A stretch of DNA of 57,993 bases from Armatimonadota bacterium (GCA_023392285.1 JAEVZK010000101.1:1-57993), one strand, 5' to 3'; shown: positions 43,095-51,558, counted from the stretch's first letter. Notes: generated by a model from the sequence alone, not told the origin. Numbers and translations: made by a program.

Positions 43095-43754
43095 ATGTTG
43101 TCGTTTTCCAAATTCGCTGTCTCGGCTTCCCTTGCGTTCCTAATGGTTGCAGCAACTCCCGTTACCAGCTTCGCTCAAGCCCCGCAAGACCCCAATGTCT
43201 CGAAATTGGACTTGCAGGACGTGGACATTAGGGAAGCTTTGCGATCGCTGTTCAAGCTCGTTGGCTCGTCTTACGCCGTTGCACCCGAGGTTCAAGGTTC
43301 CGTCACTGTTTCCCTGCGCGACGTTCCATTTTCGACCGCTCTCCAGAACCTGTTAAAGCAGGTCGATGCCACTTACCGCATTGAAGGCGGTATCTACCTT
43401 ATCGCTACTCATGAGCCCATCGCACCTAACTTGCCTCCCGGTAAGGTTCCGCCCCCTGTGACTCTTGAGAATAAGACAATCAGGCGGGCCAGGATCATGC
43501 ACGCTGACCCGATGCTGGTCGCGATCCTCGTGGGTTCCAAAAACGGCAAAACCGATTTCTCCTTTGCTCCAGAACTGAGCACCGTCATTAACACGCCTAC
43601 TTCAGGGCGCGGTGGAGGATTCGGAAACGGGTTTGGAGGTTCCGGACGCGGAAATGGAAACCACAATGGCGGTGGATTCGATCCGGGAGCTGGGAGCGGA
43701 CCAAACCGGAACAATAAGGGCGGCGGACACGAAGGGAGCCTGCCGGGCTCTTGA
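43095..43754 (+). CDS. Exported STN-domain protein with Gly-rich tail
   Basis: 219 residues. Signal peptide ending near SFAQA (residue ~29), then an STN domain (KLDLQDVDIREALRSLFKLV, VQGSVTVSLRDVPFSTALQN, IEGGIYLIATHE), then a second small domain (IMHADPMLVAILVGSKNGK) like secretin N1, and a Gly/Asn-rich tail from ~165. STN domains normally form the first domain of secretins or TonB-dependent receptors; here no barrel or secretin follows. CGGAGGATC is the ribosome site. The next gene encodes a paralogue. Confidence 0.85.
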   Translation: MLSFSKFAVSASLAFLMVAATPVTSFAQAPQDPNVSKLDLQDVDIREALRSLFKLVGSSYAVAPEVQGSVTVSLRDVPFSTALQNLLKQVDATYRIEGGIYLIATHEPIAPNLPPGKVPPPVTLENKTIRRARIMHADPMLVAILVGSKNGKTDFSFAPELSTVINTPTSGRGGGFGNGFGGSGRGNGNHNGGGFDPGAGSGPNRNNKGGGHEGSLPGS

Positions 43755-43813
43755 TCGAAGAGCCGACGCCGGCTTCTTGGCTGGACAACCAACCTTTCGT
43801 TAAGAACTTAATC

Positions 43814-43841
43814 TTGCAATTTCCAGTCCTCGCTATATACT
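43814..43841 (+). promoter_or_regulatory. Sigma-70-type promoter of the second STN gene
   Basis: TTGCAA (43814-43819), 16-base spacer, TATACT (43836-43841). The start would fall near 43848, giving a short leader that contains the AAGGAG ribosome site at 43852-43857. It indicates the paralogue is transcribed separately. Confidence 0.6.
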
Positions 43842-43863
43842 TCTGGCATATAAGGAGTTTCGC

Positions 43864-44445
43864 ATGAGTTATAGAAATCTCGTTCTAGGTTTGGCATTTG
43901 CCTCAGGAATGCTCGCTTGCGCGCCATTGGCATTCGCCCAAGCTGATCTGGGGAGCAAGACCGTGTCCTCGCTGGAATATCGTGAGGCCGATGTCCGAGA
44001 TGCGTTAGATGCCCTCTTCAAGCAAGTCGGGGCCTCTTACAGCATCGATCAATCAGTACAAGGCCGTATTACCGTTTCGCTGCACAACGTCAGCTTGGGG
44101 GCTGCCCTGAAAAATATTTTGCTGCAGGTGGATGCCGAAGCCAAAATTGAAGATGGGATCTACCGCATCATGTCACGGCCACCTGCTGACTCGCCTGCAC
44201 CGCAGAATTCCCAACCTGTCGCAACAGGGTCTAACAAAATTCGAAAGAAGGTTAAAGTCAATCATGCTGATCCTATGGTGCTTGCCGAGGTATTGACAAA
44301 CAATGGAAAGCCCGATTTCAGGACCGCATCGGCAGAGCGCAGCACGGTGATTCAGTTGGATGAGTACAAGAAAAAATACAACTGGCCCGGTGGTTTTCAA
44401 ATGGGAATCGGAGGGTCACGGATGTTCGGCGGCGGCGGCTTCTAA
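43864..44445 (+). CDS. Exported STN-domain protein, paralogue of the preceding gene
   Basis: 193 residues with signal peptide (ending APLAFAQA) and the same two-domain layout as its neighbour: SLEYREADVRDALDALFKQV, VQGRITVSLHNVSLGAALKN, IEDGIYRIMSRPP, then VNHADPMVLAEVLTNNGKP. The tail is shorter, with a Gly-rich end. The tandem pair shares order, length and context but only moderate identity, so the duplication is old. No secretin gene is nearby. A strong terminator follows. Confidence 0.85.
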   Translation: MSYRNLVLGLAFASGMLACAPLAFAQADLGSKTVSSLEYREADVRDALDALFKQVGASYSIDQSVQGRITVSLHNVSLGAALKNILLQVDAEAKIEDGIYRIMSRPPADSPAPQNSQPVATGSNKIRKKVKVNHADPMVLAEVLTNNGKPDFRTASAERSTVIQLDEYKKKYNWPGGFQMGIGGSRMFGGGGF

Positions 44446-44464
44446 GCGTCCAAAGACAACTTGC

Positions 44465-44497
44465 AAAGGCGACTCTGGCACAGAGTCGCCTTTCTTG
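44465..44497 (+). terminator. Rho-independent terminator of the second STN gene
   Basis: AAAGGCGACTCTG (44465-44477), loop GCA, CAGAGTCGCCTTT (44481-44493), then CTTG. A perfect 13-bp stem with a T-rich end, 20 bases after the stop. Confidence 0.85.
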
Positions 44498-44526
44498 TGA
44501 TCGAGTCACTAAAATCTTGAAGCTTG

Positions 44527-44532
44527 TATAGT
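44527..44532 (+). promoter_or_regulatory. Putative leaderless -10 (TATAGT) of GH29 gene
   Basis: TATAGT ends 6 bases before the ATG at 44539, just downstream of the previous gene's terminator. A GGTGGAGG sits before an internal ATG at 44590, which would delete the signal peptide. Confidence 0.5.
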
Positions 44533-44538
44533 AAAAAC

Positions 44539-46581
44539 ATGGCCCTTCTAGGTTTGGTCGCGGCGATGCTCACGATCGGTGGAGGAAAGATGGACGCAGC
44601 ACAAGTCCATGAGACGAAAGCGCAACACGATGCGCGCATGCAATGGTGGAGAGATGCGCGCTTTGGTATGTTCATTCACTGGGGGCTTTACTCGGTGCCC
44701 GCAGGGGAGTGGAACGGCAAAACTGGATACGGCGAGTGGATTCGCGAAAGCGCACAAATTCCGGTCGGTCAGTATGATCAGTTTCTCTCCCAATTCAATC
44801 CAACCAAATTCGACGCCGACAGCTGGGTGAAGATGGCCCGTGATGCCGGCATGAAATATGTCGTGATTACCACGAAACACCATGACGGTTTCGATCTCTT
44901 TAAGTCAAAGTTTTCGGATTTCGACATCGACAGCACCCCCTTCAAGCGAGACATCATGGCGGAAATGGCTGCGGCATGTAAGAAATACGGCCTGAAGATG
45001 TGCTGGTACCACTCGATCATGGATTGGCACCATCCCGACTACCTGCCGAGAAGAACTTGGGAAGAGGCCACCCGTCCAGTAGACGGTGCAAATTTTAACC
45101 GGTATGTGCAATACCTGCGAAATCAGGTCACTGAACTTCTGACCAATTACGGCCCGATTGGGGTGATGTGGTTCGACGGGGAATGGGAATCCACATGGAA
45201 CGACTCCTACGGAAAGCCCCTTTATGATCTTTGCCGCTCTCTTCAGCCTAATGTGATTGTCAATAACCGCGTCTCAAACAATCGCTCAGGAGGTATGAAC
45301 TCCGACGGCACCGATCAGCGAGTGGGTGACTTCTCAACGCCCGAACAGACCATTCCATCAACGGGTTTAGGCGATGTGGATTGGGAAACTTGCATGACCA
45401 TGAATGACCACTGGGGTTACAACTCGCACGACAAGAATTGGAAGTCGAGCGAAGAATTGATCCACAACGTCGTCGATATTGCGTCGAAGGGCGGCAATTA
45501 TCTCTTGAATGTCGGCCCAAGAGCCGATGGCACGTTCCCGCCCGAGGCAGTAGCTCGCCTACACGACATCGGAAACTGGATGAAAGAAAATGGGAACTCG
45601 ATCTACGACACCAAGGCTTCCCTATTCGACCACCTCCCTTGGGGTCGCTCCACCACAAAGCGAAACAAGGACGGCACCACCACCCTGTTTTTCCACATCT
45701 TCGACTACCCCGCCGATCATCGTCTTGTGATCCCGGGTCTCGGTAATAAATTTAGGTCGGCTCATTTTGCGTCTACGGCGGTGATGCCGGTTCGAGTTGG
45801 GAGTGATGTCGTCATCCCTCTCCCCAAGCAGCCATGGAACAAGTTTGTGAACACCGTCGCGCTTACCGTGGTGGGCGAGCCGGTCATCTACCGGACGCCA
45901 GAAATAAAGAGCGACTCAGCTGACTTCGTGACCACCGCACATGTTTCCCTGGAATCGGGAAGCAAAGGCCTGGAAGTGCGATACACGCTCGACGGAAGTG
46001 AGCCTCGTGTGAGTTCACCCCGCTACACGGCTCCCATTCTTCTTTCGAAGTCCACCACGATCAAAGCGGCAGCCTTCGATCAGGGGAAAAAGGTAAGTTC
46101 CGTCGCTTCCAAGCACTTCCAAAAGGTGAACCCTTGGCATGCAGCCAAGGACATCAAGCCCACGGGAGGACTCATCTTGAAGGAATATGCCGGAAATTGG
46201 GACCGCGTTCCAGACTTCAAGAACTTGGAAGCCACCAAGACCTCAGTCGCGGGTGCAATTGGAATTCCTCTCAAGACCCCTGCGGATGAAAGGGTCGGCC
46301 GACTTTACACCGGCTACCTCTATGCACCGGTGGAGGAGTTATATCGATTCGCTTTGCTGTCCGACGATGGATCTAAGCTCTGGATCGACGGAAAAGTAGT
46401 GGTCGACAATGACGGTTTGCATTCGAGCGAAACCAAGGTTGGGTTCGCTCCGTTGGCGAAAGGCTGGCACACCCTTGAATTGCGGTGGTTTAACGCAACC
46501 GGCGCATCGGCACTCGATCTTCGATGGTCTCATGGACGTGGAGCATTGGCGACGATCGCGGCAAAGAGCTTCGGGCACTGA
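44539..46581 (+). CDS. Alpha-L-fucosidase, GH29, with CHB and PA14 domains
   Basis: 680 residues. A short hydrophobic signal (MALLGLVAAMLTIGGG) precedes the GH29 barrel: RFGMFIHWGLYSVPAGEW, TTKHHDGFDLFKSKFSDFDI, MCWYHSIMDWHHPDY, and the nucleophile Asp in GVMWFDGEWE. A chitobiase C-terminal-like domain follows (VRYTLDGSEPRVSSPRYTAP), then a PA14 module (YRFALLSDDGSKLWIDGKVV) at the end. It releases alpha-L-fucose from glycans; PA14 probably binds carbohydrate. The ATG at 44539 has TATAGT 6 bases upstream. An internal ATG at 44590 with GGAGG is a less likely start because it removes the signal peptide. Confidence 0.93.
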   Translation: MALLGLVAAMLTIGGGKMDAAQVHETKAQHDARMQWWRDARFGMFIHWGLYSVPAGEWNGKTGYGEWIRESAQIPVGQYDQFLSQFNPTKFDADSWVKMARDAGMKYVVITTKHHDGFDLFKSKFSDFDIDSTPFKRDIMAEMAAACKKYGLKMCWYHSIMDWHHPDYLPRRTWEEATRPVDGANFNRYVQYLRNQVTELLTNYGPIGVMWFDGEWESTWNDSYGKPLYDLCRSLQPNVIVNNRVSNNRSGGMNSDGTDQRVGDFSTPEQTIPSTGLGDVDWETCMTMNDHWGYNSHDKNWKSSEELIHNVVDIASKGGNYLLNVGPRADGTFPPEAVARLHDIGNWMKENGNSIYDTKASLFDHLPWGRSTTKRNKDGTTTLFFHIFDYPADHRLVIPGLGNKFRSAHFASTAVMPVRVGSDVVIPLPKQPWNKFVNTVALTVVGEPVIYRTPEIKSDSADFVTTAHVSLESGSKGLEVRYTLDGSEPRVSSPRYTAPILLSKSTTIKAAAFDQGKKVSSVASKHFQKVNPWHAAKDIKPTGGLILKEYAGNWDRVPDFKNLEATKTSVAGAIGIPLKTPADERVGRLYTGYLYAPVEELYRFALLSDDGSKLWIDGKVVVDNDGLHSSETKVGFAPLAKGWHTLELRWFNATGASALDLRWSHGRGALATIAAKSFGH

Positions 46582-46935
46582 CGCACCTCTGAAGGCGTCG
46601 CTGATCAGCGAATCCCCGCTGGGTCCAAAGTTCCATAAAATGGCCCGGAAAGAGCGGCGGCACGATGTTCTGCCTTCCCCCATTTATGGGGTAAGTCACA
46701 CGAAGACTTGAGTTCTTATCCCCAAACCTTTACAAATTGTACAAAAGCTGTAATAGTTACCAGTGTGGATTGATCTAAAGTTTTCCGAGTAGTCGCCGAT
46801 ACACTAAATATGCGGGGATCGAATCTGGTAACTCTAACGGGGAACTGCTCGAATGACGGACACGTCTTCACTCGTACGGATTCACTTCGCAGTAAAGCGG
46901 ACGTCCGCCCAGACGTCTTAAAGGGAGAACGGCAA
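46582..46935. other. Intergenic region with sigma-28 promoter and 5' leader
   Basis: 354 bases without a convincing gene. It holds a weak CCCCA-TTTA-TGGGG hairpin (46678-46691), then the sigma-28-type promoter (46776-46802) and a ~125-base leader ending in the AAGGGAG ribosome site of the diguanylate cyclase gene. The frame extends upstream to an ATG at 46810, but the added 42 residues do not look like protein and overlap the expected transcript start. Confidence 0.7.
46776..46802 (+). promoter_or_regulatory. Sigma-28 (FliA/SigD) type promoter
   Basis: TAAAGTTT (46776-46783), an 11-base spacer, GCCGATAC (46795-46802). This matches the enterobacterial FliA consensus TAAAGTTT-N11-GCCGATAA at 15 of 16 positions with exact spacing. 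It lies ~134 bases upstream of the diguanylate cyclase start. Confidence 0.8.
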
Positions 46936-47778
46936 ATGCAGCACACTCTATTAAAATTAAAACAGCTGTATAACGACAGCCCGCGGTTGACCGCGGTGCT
47001 AGCCGGTATCGCGATGTTGACGGGTCTGACCCTCATTCACGGCATGCTCGGATTCACTTCCGCGTTCCGTGTCATCTATGTCCTTCCGATTTGGATTGCC
47101 ACGCGCATGGGCGGCAAGCGCGCGGGAATCGCATTGGTTCTACTCAGCACCGTCGTCGGCACGATGACGGAATGGCAACTACAGCACGGCCCCCAGGAGA
47201 CCCTGTGGGCTAACCTGATGATTCGATTTGCGACTCTGGGAGTGTTGATGCTCCTGATCGCACAGGTTGAGCTCGCCTTGCAAAAGCATCAGAAGTTGGC
47301 ACTCACTGATCCACTTACTGGGCTTCTGAATCGGTACGCGCTCAAGGAATTTGCTTCGAGCGCATTCAATCGGGCACTTCTCCTGGAGAAGCCGATGACG
47401 GTCGTGATGATCGACTGCGACGGCTTCAAAAAGCTCAACGACACCTTCGGCCACAAGGCCGGAGATCACGTCCTCACCTTGCTTGCTCGATCGATCGAGC
47501 GGCACACGCGCCAAACCGATCTCGTGGCACGGCTCGGAGGAGACGAGTTCGCAGTCGTCTTCCAAGACACGGATATCGAAGAGGCGAAAAACATCATGAA
47601 GCGCATCGATGAGGCCTTCACGACCACGGTGAGCGATGCGGGGTATGTGGCGAGCCTTTCGATCGGATATGGAGTCCGGAGCCACGACTATAACGAACTT
47701 GAAACCGTGCTCGAAATCGCCGACGCCGCGATGTATGAGCATAAGCAGAACAAGAAAGCCAACGCCTTCTTAAATTAG
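46936..47778 (+). CDS. Membrane diguanylate cyclase (GGDEF)
   Basis: 280 residues from the ATG at 46936, with AAGGGAG 6-12 bases upstream. Three or four hydrophobic helices (~residues 17-115: GIAMLTGLTLIHGMLGF, IALVLLSTVVGTMTEW, IRFATLGVLMLLIAQVEL) are followed by a GGDEF domain: ALTDPLTGLLNRYALKEF, DCDGFKKLNDTFGHKAGDHV and the active site ARLGGDEFAVVF. An RxxD inhibitory site (RQTD) lies five residues before GGDEF, so product feedback is likely. It makes c-di-GMP from GTP at the inner membrane. The upstream sigma-28 promoter ties it to the flagellar regulon. Confidence 0.94.
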   Translation: MQHTLLKLKQLYNDSPRLTAVLAGIAMLTGLTLIHGMLGFTSAFRVIYVLPIWIATRMGGKRAGIALVLLSTVVGTMTEWQLQHGPQETLWANLMIRFATLGVLMLLIAQVELALQKHQKLALTDPLTGLLNRYALKEFASSAFNRALLLEKPMTVVMIDCDGFKKLNDTFGHKAGDHVLTLLARSIERHTRQTDLVARLGGDEFAVVFQDTDIEEAKNIMKRIDEAFTTTVSDAGYVASLSIGYGVRSHDYNELETVLEIADAAMYEHKQNKKANAFLN

Positions 47779-47787
47779 ACACATTAG

Positions 47788-47815
47788 GTCCGATGCAGAA
47801 CCCTCTGCATCGGAC
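47788..47815. terminator. Hairpin between convergent genes
   Basis: GTCCGATGCAG, loop AACCCT, CTGCATCGGAC: a perfect 11-bp stem between the diguanylate cyclase gene and the convergent DUF3072 gene. No T run on either strand, so it may work in both directions with a factor, or stabilise 3' ends. Confidence 0.6.
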
Positions 47816-47827
47816 GACTTGAGTCAA

Positions 47828-48034
47828 TTAGTGATTGATGCCTCTTCCGGTCTTGTGTTGAAGTTCATCGATCTTTTTTGACGCATCCGCTTTACTAAGA
47901 GTCTCCTCCACCTCTTCACCCGCCTCTTCGGCAAGCGTCTCAAGATAGCTCTTCTGCGCACCCGTCATCGATTCATCACCAGTCTTCCAATCTTCAGGTG
48001 CCTTGACTTGACTTGAATTCGGTTGTTTCGCCAT
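47828..48034 (-). CDS. DUF3072 small protein
   Basis: 68 residues from the ATG at 48034 (MAKQPNSSQVKAPEDWK). TGDESMTGAQKSYLETLAEE and SKADASKKIDELQHKTGRG match the DUF3072 pattern well. The protein is soluble, hydrophilic and helical. Function unknown; such small proteins are widespread in bacteria with large genomes. A longer frame to 48064 exists, but the extra residues are not family-like. Confidence 0.85.
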   Translation of the reverse strand: MAKQPNSSQVKAPEDWKTGDESMTGAQKSYLETLAEEAGEEVEETLSKADASKKIDELQHKTGRGINH

Positions 48035-48153
48035 ATCACATTTGACGCTAGCAAGGAAAATCATGTTCTCCTATGTCTACCTATTAAGTATAAGTATACG
48101 AAGCTGTCAAGTTTAGATAGCAATCATCAGATTCGGCAAGTGCTTCGCTGGGT

Positions 48154-48181
48154 TTGAACCTATAAACTTGCCTTTTACGAT
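48154..48181 (+). promoter_or_regulatory. Sigma-70-type promoter of the PEP-CTERM/pseudopilin operon
   Basis: TTGAAC (48154-48159), 16-base spacer, TACGAT (48176-48181). The start would lie near 48188, just before the GAAAGGAG ribosome site (48186-48193) of the gene at 48201. Confidence 0.5.
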
Positions 48182-48200
48182 AGATGAAAGGAGAACTAAA

Positions 48201-48833
48201 ATGAAGCAACTCGTGATTGGTGCCCTCTTAACGGCTTCCGCGTTCGCCGGAGCAAGTGTCATTAGCACGTGGGACCATGAAGCCACCTCGTGGTATGGAG
48301 GTGTCATGTTTGACGTGACCAACGTGAGCGCATCCACCTTGCGGCTCACGGGTCAGTTCAATCTGAACGACGACGGAACCGCGACTGATCTTTATGAAGT
48401 TTGGTACCGCGCCGGATCGTATGTGGGGAACACTGGCTCAAGTTCCGGTTGGACGTTGCTTGGTACGGGTGATGGAGTCGGCCAGGGTCGAGGAAATAGA
48501 ACGTTTATCGATGTGGGAAACACGCTCGACATCTCGGCAGGTCAGACCTTCGGCGTGGCGATTTTCGTCGATGCGACACTCGACGGAATGACGGCGACCA
48601 GTTCGATTGGCTACAGTTCTGGGGCGGTCAATGTGTCGGATGGCAACCTTAGCCTCAGCGCAGGTGCCGCGAAGGGATTCAACCTCAATGGTGGCAGCCC
48701 GTTCGAAGGTGCCACGTTCTCACCTCGGTCGCTCCAAGGCGAAGTCTTCTACCAGCCTGTTCCAGAACCCGCTTCTGCCCTGATCTTAGGCTTAGGGGCC
48801 ATCCTGCTCCGGAGAAAATCAAAGAAGGCATGA
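48201..48833 (+). CDS. PEP-CTERM sorting domain protein
   Basis: 210 residues from the ATG at 48201, with a GAAAGGAG ribosome site. Signal peptide (MKQLVIGALLTASAFAGA), a beta-rich Ser/Thr/Gly body, and the C-terminal PEP-CTERM anchor: VPEPASALILGLGAILLRRK. Such proteins are processed by an exosortase and tethered to or released from the envelope, often with exopolysaccharide; no exosortase gene is in the window. The stop overlaps the pseudopilin ATG as ATGA, an unusual coupling of two secretion routes. Confidence 0.9.
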   Translation: MKQLVIGALLTASAFAGASVISTWDHEATSWYGGVMFDVTNVSASTLRLTGQFNLNDDGTATDLYEVWYRAGSYVGNTGSSSGWTLLGTGDGVGQGRGNRTFIDVGNTLDISAGQTFGVAIFVDATLDGMTATSSIGYSSGAVNVSDGNLSLSAGAAKGFNLNGGSPFEGATFSPRSLQGEVFYQPVPEPASALILGLGAILLRRKSKKA

Positions 48834-49591
48834 AGAAGGCGTTCACTCTGATTGAGCTTCTCGTCGTCATCGCCATCATCGCGATTTTGGCCGCGATCCT
48901 GTTCCCGGTCTTCGCTCAGGCAAAGGAGGCGGCAAAAAATTCCGCCAGCTTGTCTAATATCAGACAGATCGGGATAAGCACGCAGATGTATACGAGCGAC
49001 TATGATGACTTGACTTTCCAAGTGTTCTACATCGGTCAGGGTGGCCAGACCACGCCGGACAACTTTGGAGGCTGGCGCTGGCCGTGGCTCGTTCAGCCCT
49101 ACGCGAAGAATCGCGATATCTTTCGCTCACCTGCGGACACGAAAGACCTATCTCTGAGTTCGTGCTTCGGCGGTTGTCGTGATCCGAAAAACGAATATTA
49201 CGGCTATCTCTGGGGCATCTTCGTTAGTTACGGCTATAACTGGATTGGGCTATCCCCTGATTACACTTGGGATCCGACCACGCCGCCGTCCTTGGCCGAT
49301 TCCGGCAACAGTCGTGGCCTGCCACTTTCTGGCCTCGGCAGTCCTGCCGAAACGATCATGTTCGCCGACAGCACCTACGGTGATCCCGATCATCCGGAGG
49401 TAATTGGCATGGGCTATTACACCATCGACCCCCCCCAAATGTGGACGGGCAACCCGCCGCTGACCCGTTCCTCTTACGGATTCGTTTGGCCCCGCCACAA
49501 CAACGCCGCCAACGTTGAGTTCGCAGACGGACATGCAAAGACGGTCGCGATTGGAAAAATCGCAGATCCAGCGATATGGGATCGAAATTGA
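48830..49591 (+). CDS. Type II/IV pseudopilin-like protein (DUF1559-like, H-X9-DG)
   Basis: 253 residues. The prepilin leader and helix KKAFTLIELLVVIAIIAILA are intact, with Ala rather than Gly before the FTLIE cleavage site. The globular part has the NIRQIGISTQMYTSDYDD segment typical of this family and ends in RHNNAANVEFADGHAK, the H-X9-DG motif. Prepilin peptidase would cut the leader and the protein would join a pseudopilus or be surface-exposed. It is coupled by ATGA to the PEP-CTERM gene and followed after 2 bases by a small membrane protein gene. Confidence 0.92.
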   Translation: MKKAFTLIELLVVIAIIAILAAILFPVFAQAKEAAKNSASLSNIRQIGISTQMYTSDYDDLTFQVFYIGQGGQTTPDNFGGWRWPWLVQPYAKNRDIFRSPADTKDLSLSSCFGGCRDPKNEYYGYLWGIFVSYGYNWIGLSPDYTWDPTTPPSLADSGNSRGLPLSGLGSPAETIMFADSTYGDPDHPEVIGMGYYTIDPPQMWTGNPPLTRSSYGFVWPRHNNAANVEFADGHAKTVAIGKIADPAIWDRN

Positions 49592-49593
49592 GC

Positions 49594-49770
49594 ATGAATC
49601 GGCCTGGCCTGGCCTGGTCGTTGATTGCGTTGGTGGCGGCCTGTATTGCCATCTGGTCCGCACTCCAAGCGGGTCGATCAAGCGAGCCAACTGTAAAGGT
49701 GCAAGCCGGCTCGACGCCAGTCACCGCCACATCTGAAGAGCGATCCCAGTTCAAAATGAAGCATCCATAG
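49594..49770 (+). CDS. Small single-pass membrane protein in pseudopilin operon
   Basis: 58 residues from the ATG at 49594, two bases after the pseudopilin stop. One helix (WSLIALVAACIAIWSALQA, residues ~8-26) is followed by a Ser/Thr-rich, probably extracytoplasmic, tail. Unrecognised. Tight spacing suggests coupled translation and an accessory role for the pseudopilin. Its 3' end overlaps the convergent peptidase gene by 20 bases. Confidence 0.65.
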   Translation: MNRPGLAWSLIALVAACIAIWSALQAGRSSEPTVKVQAGSTPVTATSEERSQFKMKHP

Positions 49771-51550
49771 CTTGTAAGACCGGTGTTGTAGGTTGCAATT
49801 GTAGATGGCGCAGCTTATCAATACGCAGCTCTATAGCCGGATGAGTGTTCGAATCGGTATCGTGAACCCCGGGGAGCGATGAACTTGCAACTAACGTTTG
49901 CAAACAGGCAATTGCCCCTTCGACATCCCCAGTCGTCTTCACCGCCAACTCATCCGCTTCTAGCTCGTTGCGTCGATATGATTTTCGCAAAAATAAAAAC
50001 ATGGGTGCAAATCCGCACGCTGCGGTGGCCATTGGAATAAGCAGCAACAAGGAATTGGCACCTATTAAATTCCGAAAGCCAAAAAGGAAAACTATGGGGA
50101 GTCCTAAGAGTGCCGCAAAGACAAACGCGACGAATCTCCGCTTTGCTACATGCCTCAACCTGATGTGCGCTAGTTCATGAGCTATTAAGAAGTCCAATGC
50201 AGCATCAGAAAGGGTCATGGCTGCCTGCGCTGTAACACCAATTCCCTTGGCATCGGCAAGGGCTGACAGCTTTCCATAGCGGACCTCTTTGAGGATCCGA
50301 ACCGCCGCTGTCGGCATTTGCATAATACCGGTGAGTCGATCCGCGGCTTGTCTTGCCCGCGCCTCGCCTTTCGCAATATCCTCGGCCGGGACATCATAAG
50401 AGATCGCTTGTTGATTCATGAAGGATGAACAAATAAGCAAGCAGAAGAGCAGAATGTAGAGGGTCGATTTTCCGACGCCAGGACTCAAGAAGGTGAGGCC
50501 CAAAAAGGTGAAAAGAAGCAATACGGAGGGAATGGCCCGAAGCAAAACCTTCTGACGGGCGATCGGCTTTACTGAATAAAGGCTCGGAATTGATTTGGAT
50601 CGCCGCGCCTCTTCTACTGTGGGCCCGAAAATCTTCTTTTCGAACCGCTTCATGATCGGAAGGGTGGCGAATGGAATGAAGACTGAGAGCGGTATGACCA
50701 CCAGAGCTATTTGGGTGAATCGGATCCCAAACCAAAGCTGCGCAACTGGCTCAAAAATACGAGTTGGTAGCGTGGCAAAAAACAAGATTGAATGCACGCC
50801 AATGAGGCACATCGTTCCATTGAGAACGAGTTTCGCGTAGATACTTCGACGCTTCTTGACCGGGAGCTTGCTAAAGTTGCCAAGCAGCACTGCCGATGCA
50901 AAAATGGCTAAGATACCAATCGGCATCAACAACAGCAAGGTGGCAAGGAGCGGAATGGTCCACCAATGAAGAGAAATTGAGCCGTTCACCCGTCCCCATG
51001 AACCCGCTTTTCCGGTAAGGTCCCAATATCGAGTTCTTGCTGATGAAGTGTAATCCGCGGGACGATTCAACTCGACATTCGACCAAGATGGCTGAATTCC
51101 AGCAATTTTTACATCCGAACCGAGGTGATTTAGGCTCTGTATGAGCACGTCCAAATCGATCTTAGTAGCTCGAAAGTGATCACCAAAATGCCCGGGAACG
51201 TAGTTGAGTTCCGCCACCGCCGCCTCCTCTTGCGCACAATACGCAACAGTGGCTTCGTATCCCGAGGACTCAGCAAATCTCTCAAGTGCGTTGGCAAACC
51301 TGATCGGATTTTCAGTTGGCGAGCCGATGACAAGCACCTTCAAATTACAGCCTGAGATCGCCACTAGTGCAACCACTTGTCCTGAGTTCAGCACGGGTGT
51401 AGGAAAAGATAGCTGATTCGAAGTCGTGTCCAATGTCCGAGAAACCCTTGAGTCGAGAAGATCAGACCGGGATTTGACAATAGCCCCAAGGGCAGATGTC
51501 ATCAGCAGCAAAGCTACGAGCAAAATTTGAAACGATCGTCGAAAAAACAA
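49751..51550 (-). CDS. Membrane M48-type zinc peptidase
   Basis: 599 residues. An N-terminal signal or anchor helix and a ~170-residue extracytoplasmic region of unknown fold come first. Several membrane helices (~190-360) follow, then a cytoplasmic peptidase domain with zinc motif FLIAHELAHIRLRH and the third ligand in RRNELEADELAVK, with two helices between as in HtpX/Ste24 proteins. It probably degrades or trims membrane proteins. The large N-terminal extension is unusual for HtpX. The TTG start at 51550 has TATAGT exactly 8 bases upstream. Confidence 0.87.
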   Translation of the reverse strand: MFFRRSFQILLVALLLMTSALGAIVKSRSDLLDSRVSRTLDTTSNQLSFPTPVLNSGQVVALVAISGCNLKVLVIGSPTENPIRFANALERFAESSGYEATVAYCAQEEAAVAELNYVPGHFGDHFRATKIDLDVLIQSLNHLGSDVKIAGIQPSWSNVELNRPADYTSSARTRYWDLTGKAGSWGRVNGSISLHWWTIPLLATLLLLMPIGILAIFASAVLLGNFSKLPVKKRRSIYAKLVLNGTMCLIGVHSILFFATLPTRIFEPVAQLWFGIRFTQIALVVIPLSVFIPFATLPIMKRFEKKIFGPTVEEARRSKSIPSLYSVKPIARQKVLLRAIPSVLLLFTFLGLTFLSPGVGKSTLYILLFCLLICSSFMNQQAISYDVPAEDIAKGEARARQAADRLTGIMQMPTAAVRILKEVRYGKLSALADAKGIGVTAQAAMTLSDAALDFLIAHELAHIRLRHVAKRRFVAFVFAALLGLPIVFLFGFRNLIGANSLLLLIPMATAACGFAPMFLFLRKSYRRNELEADELAVKTTGDVEGAIACLQTLVASSSLPGVHDTDSNTHPAIELRIDKLRHLQLQPTTPVLQAMDASF

Positions 51551-51558
51551 GGTACTAA

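Noticed and set aside
43600..43754. Gly/Asn-rich repeat as a separate element
   Set aside because: It is in frame with the STN protein and is simply its low-complexity tail.
46810..46935. Longer start (ATG 46810) for the diguanylate cyclase
   Set aside because: The 42 extra residues are not protein-like, overlap the expected sigma-28 transcript start, and the ATG at 46936 has a proper ribosome site.
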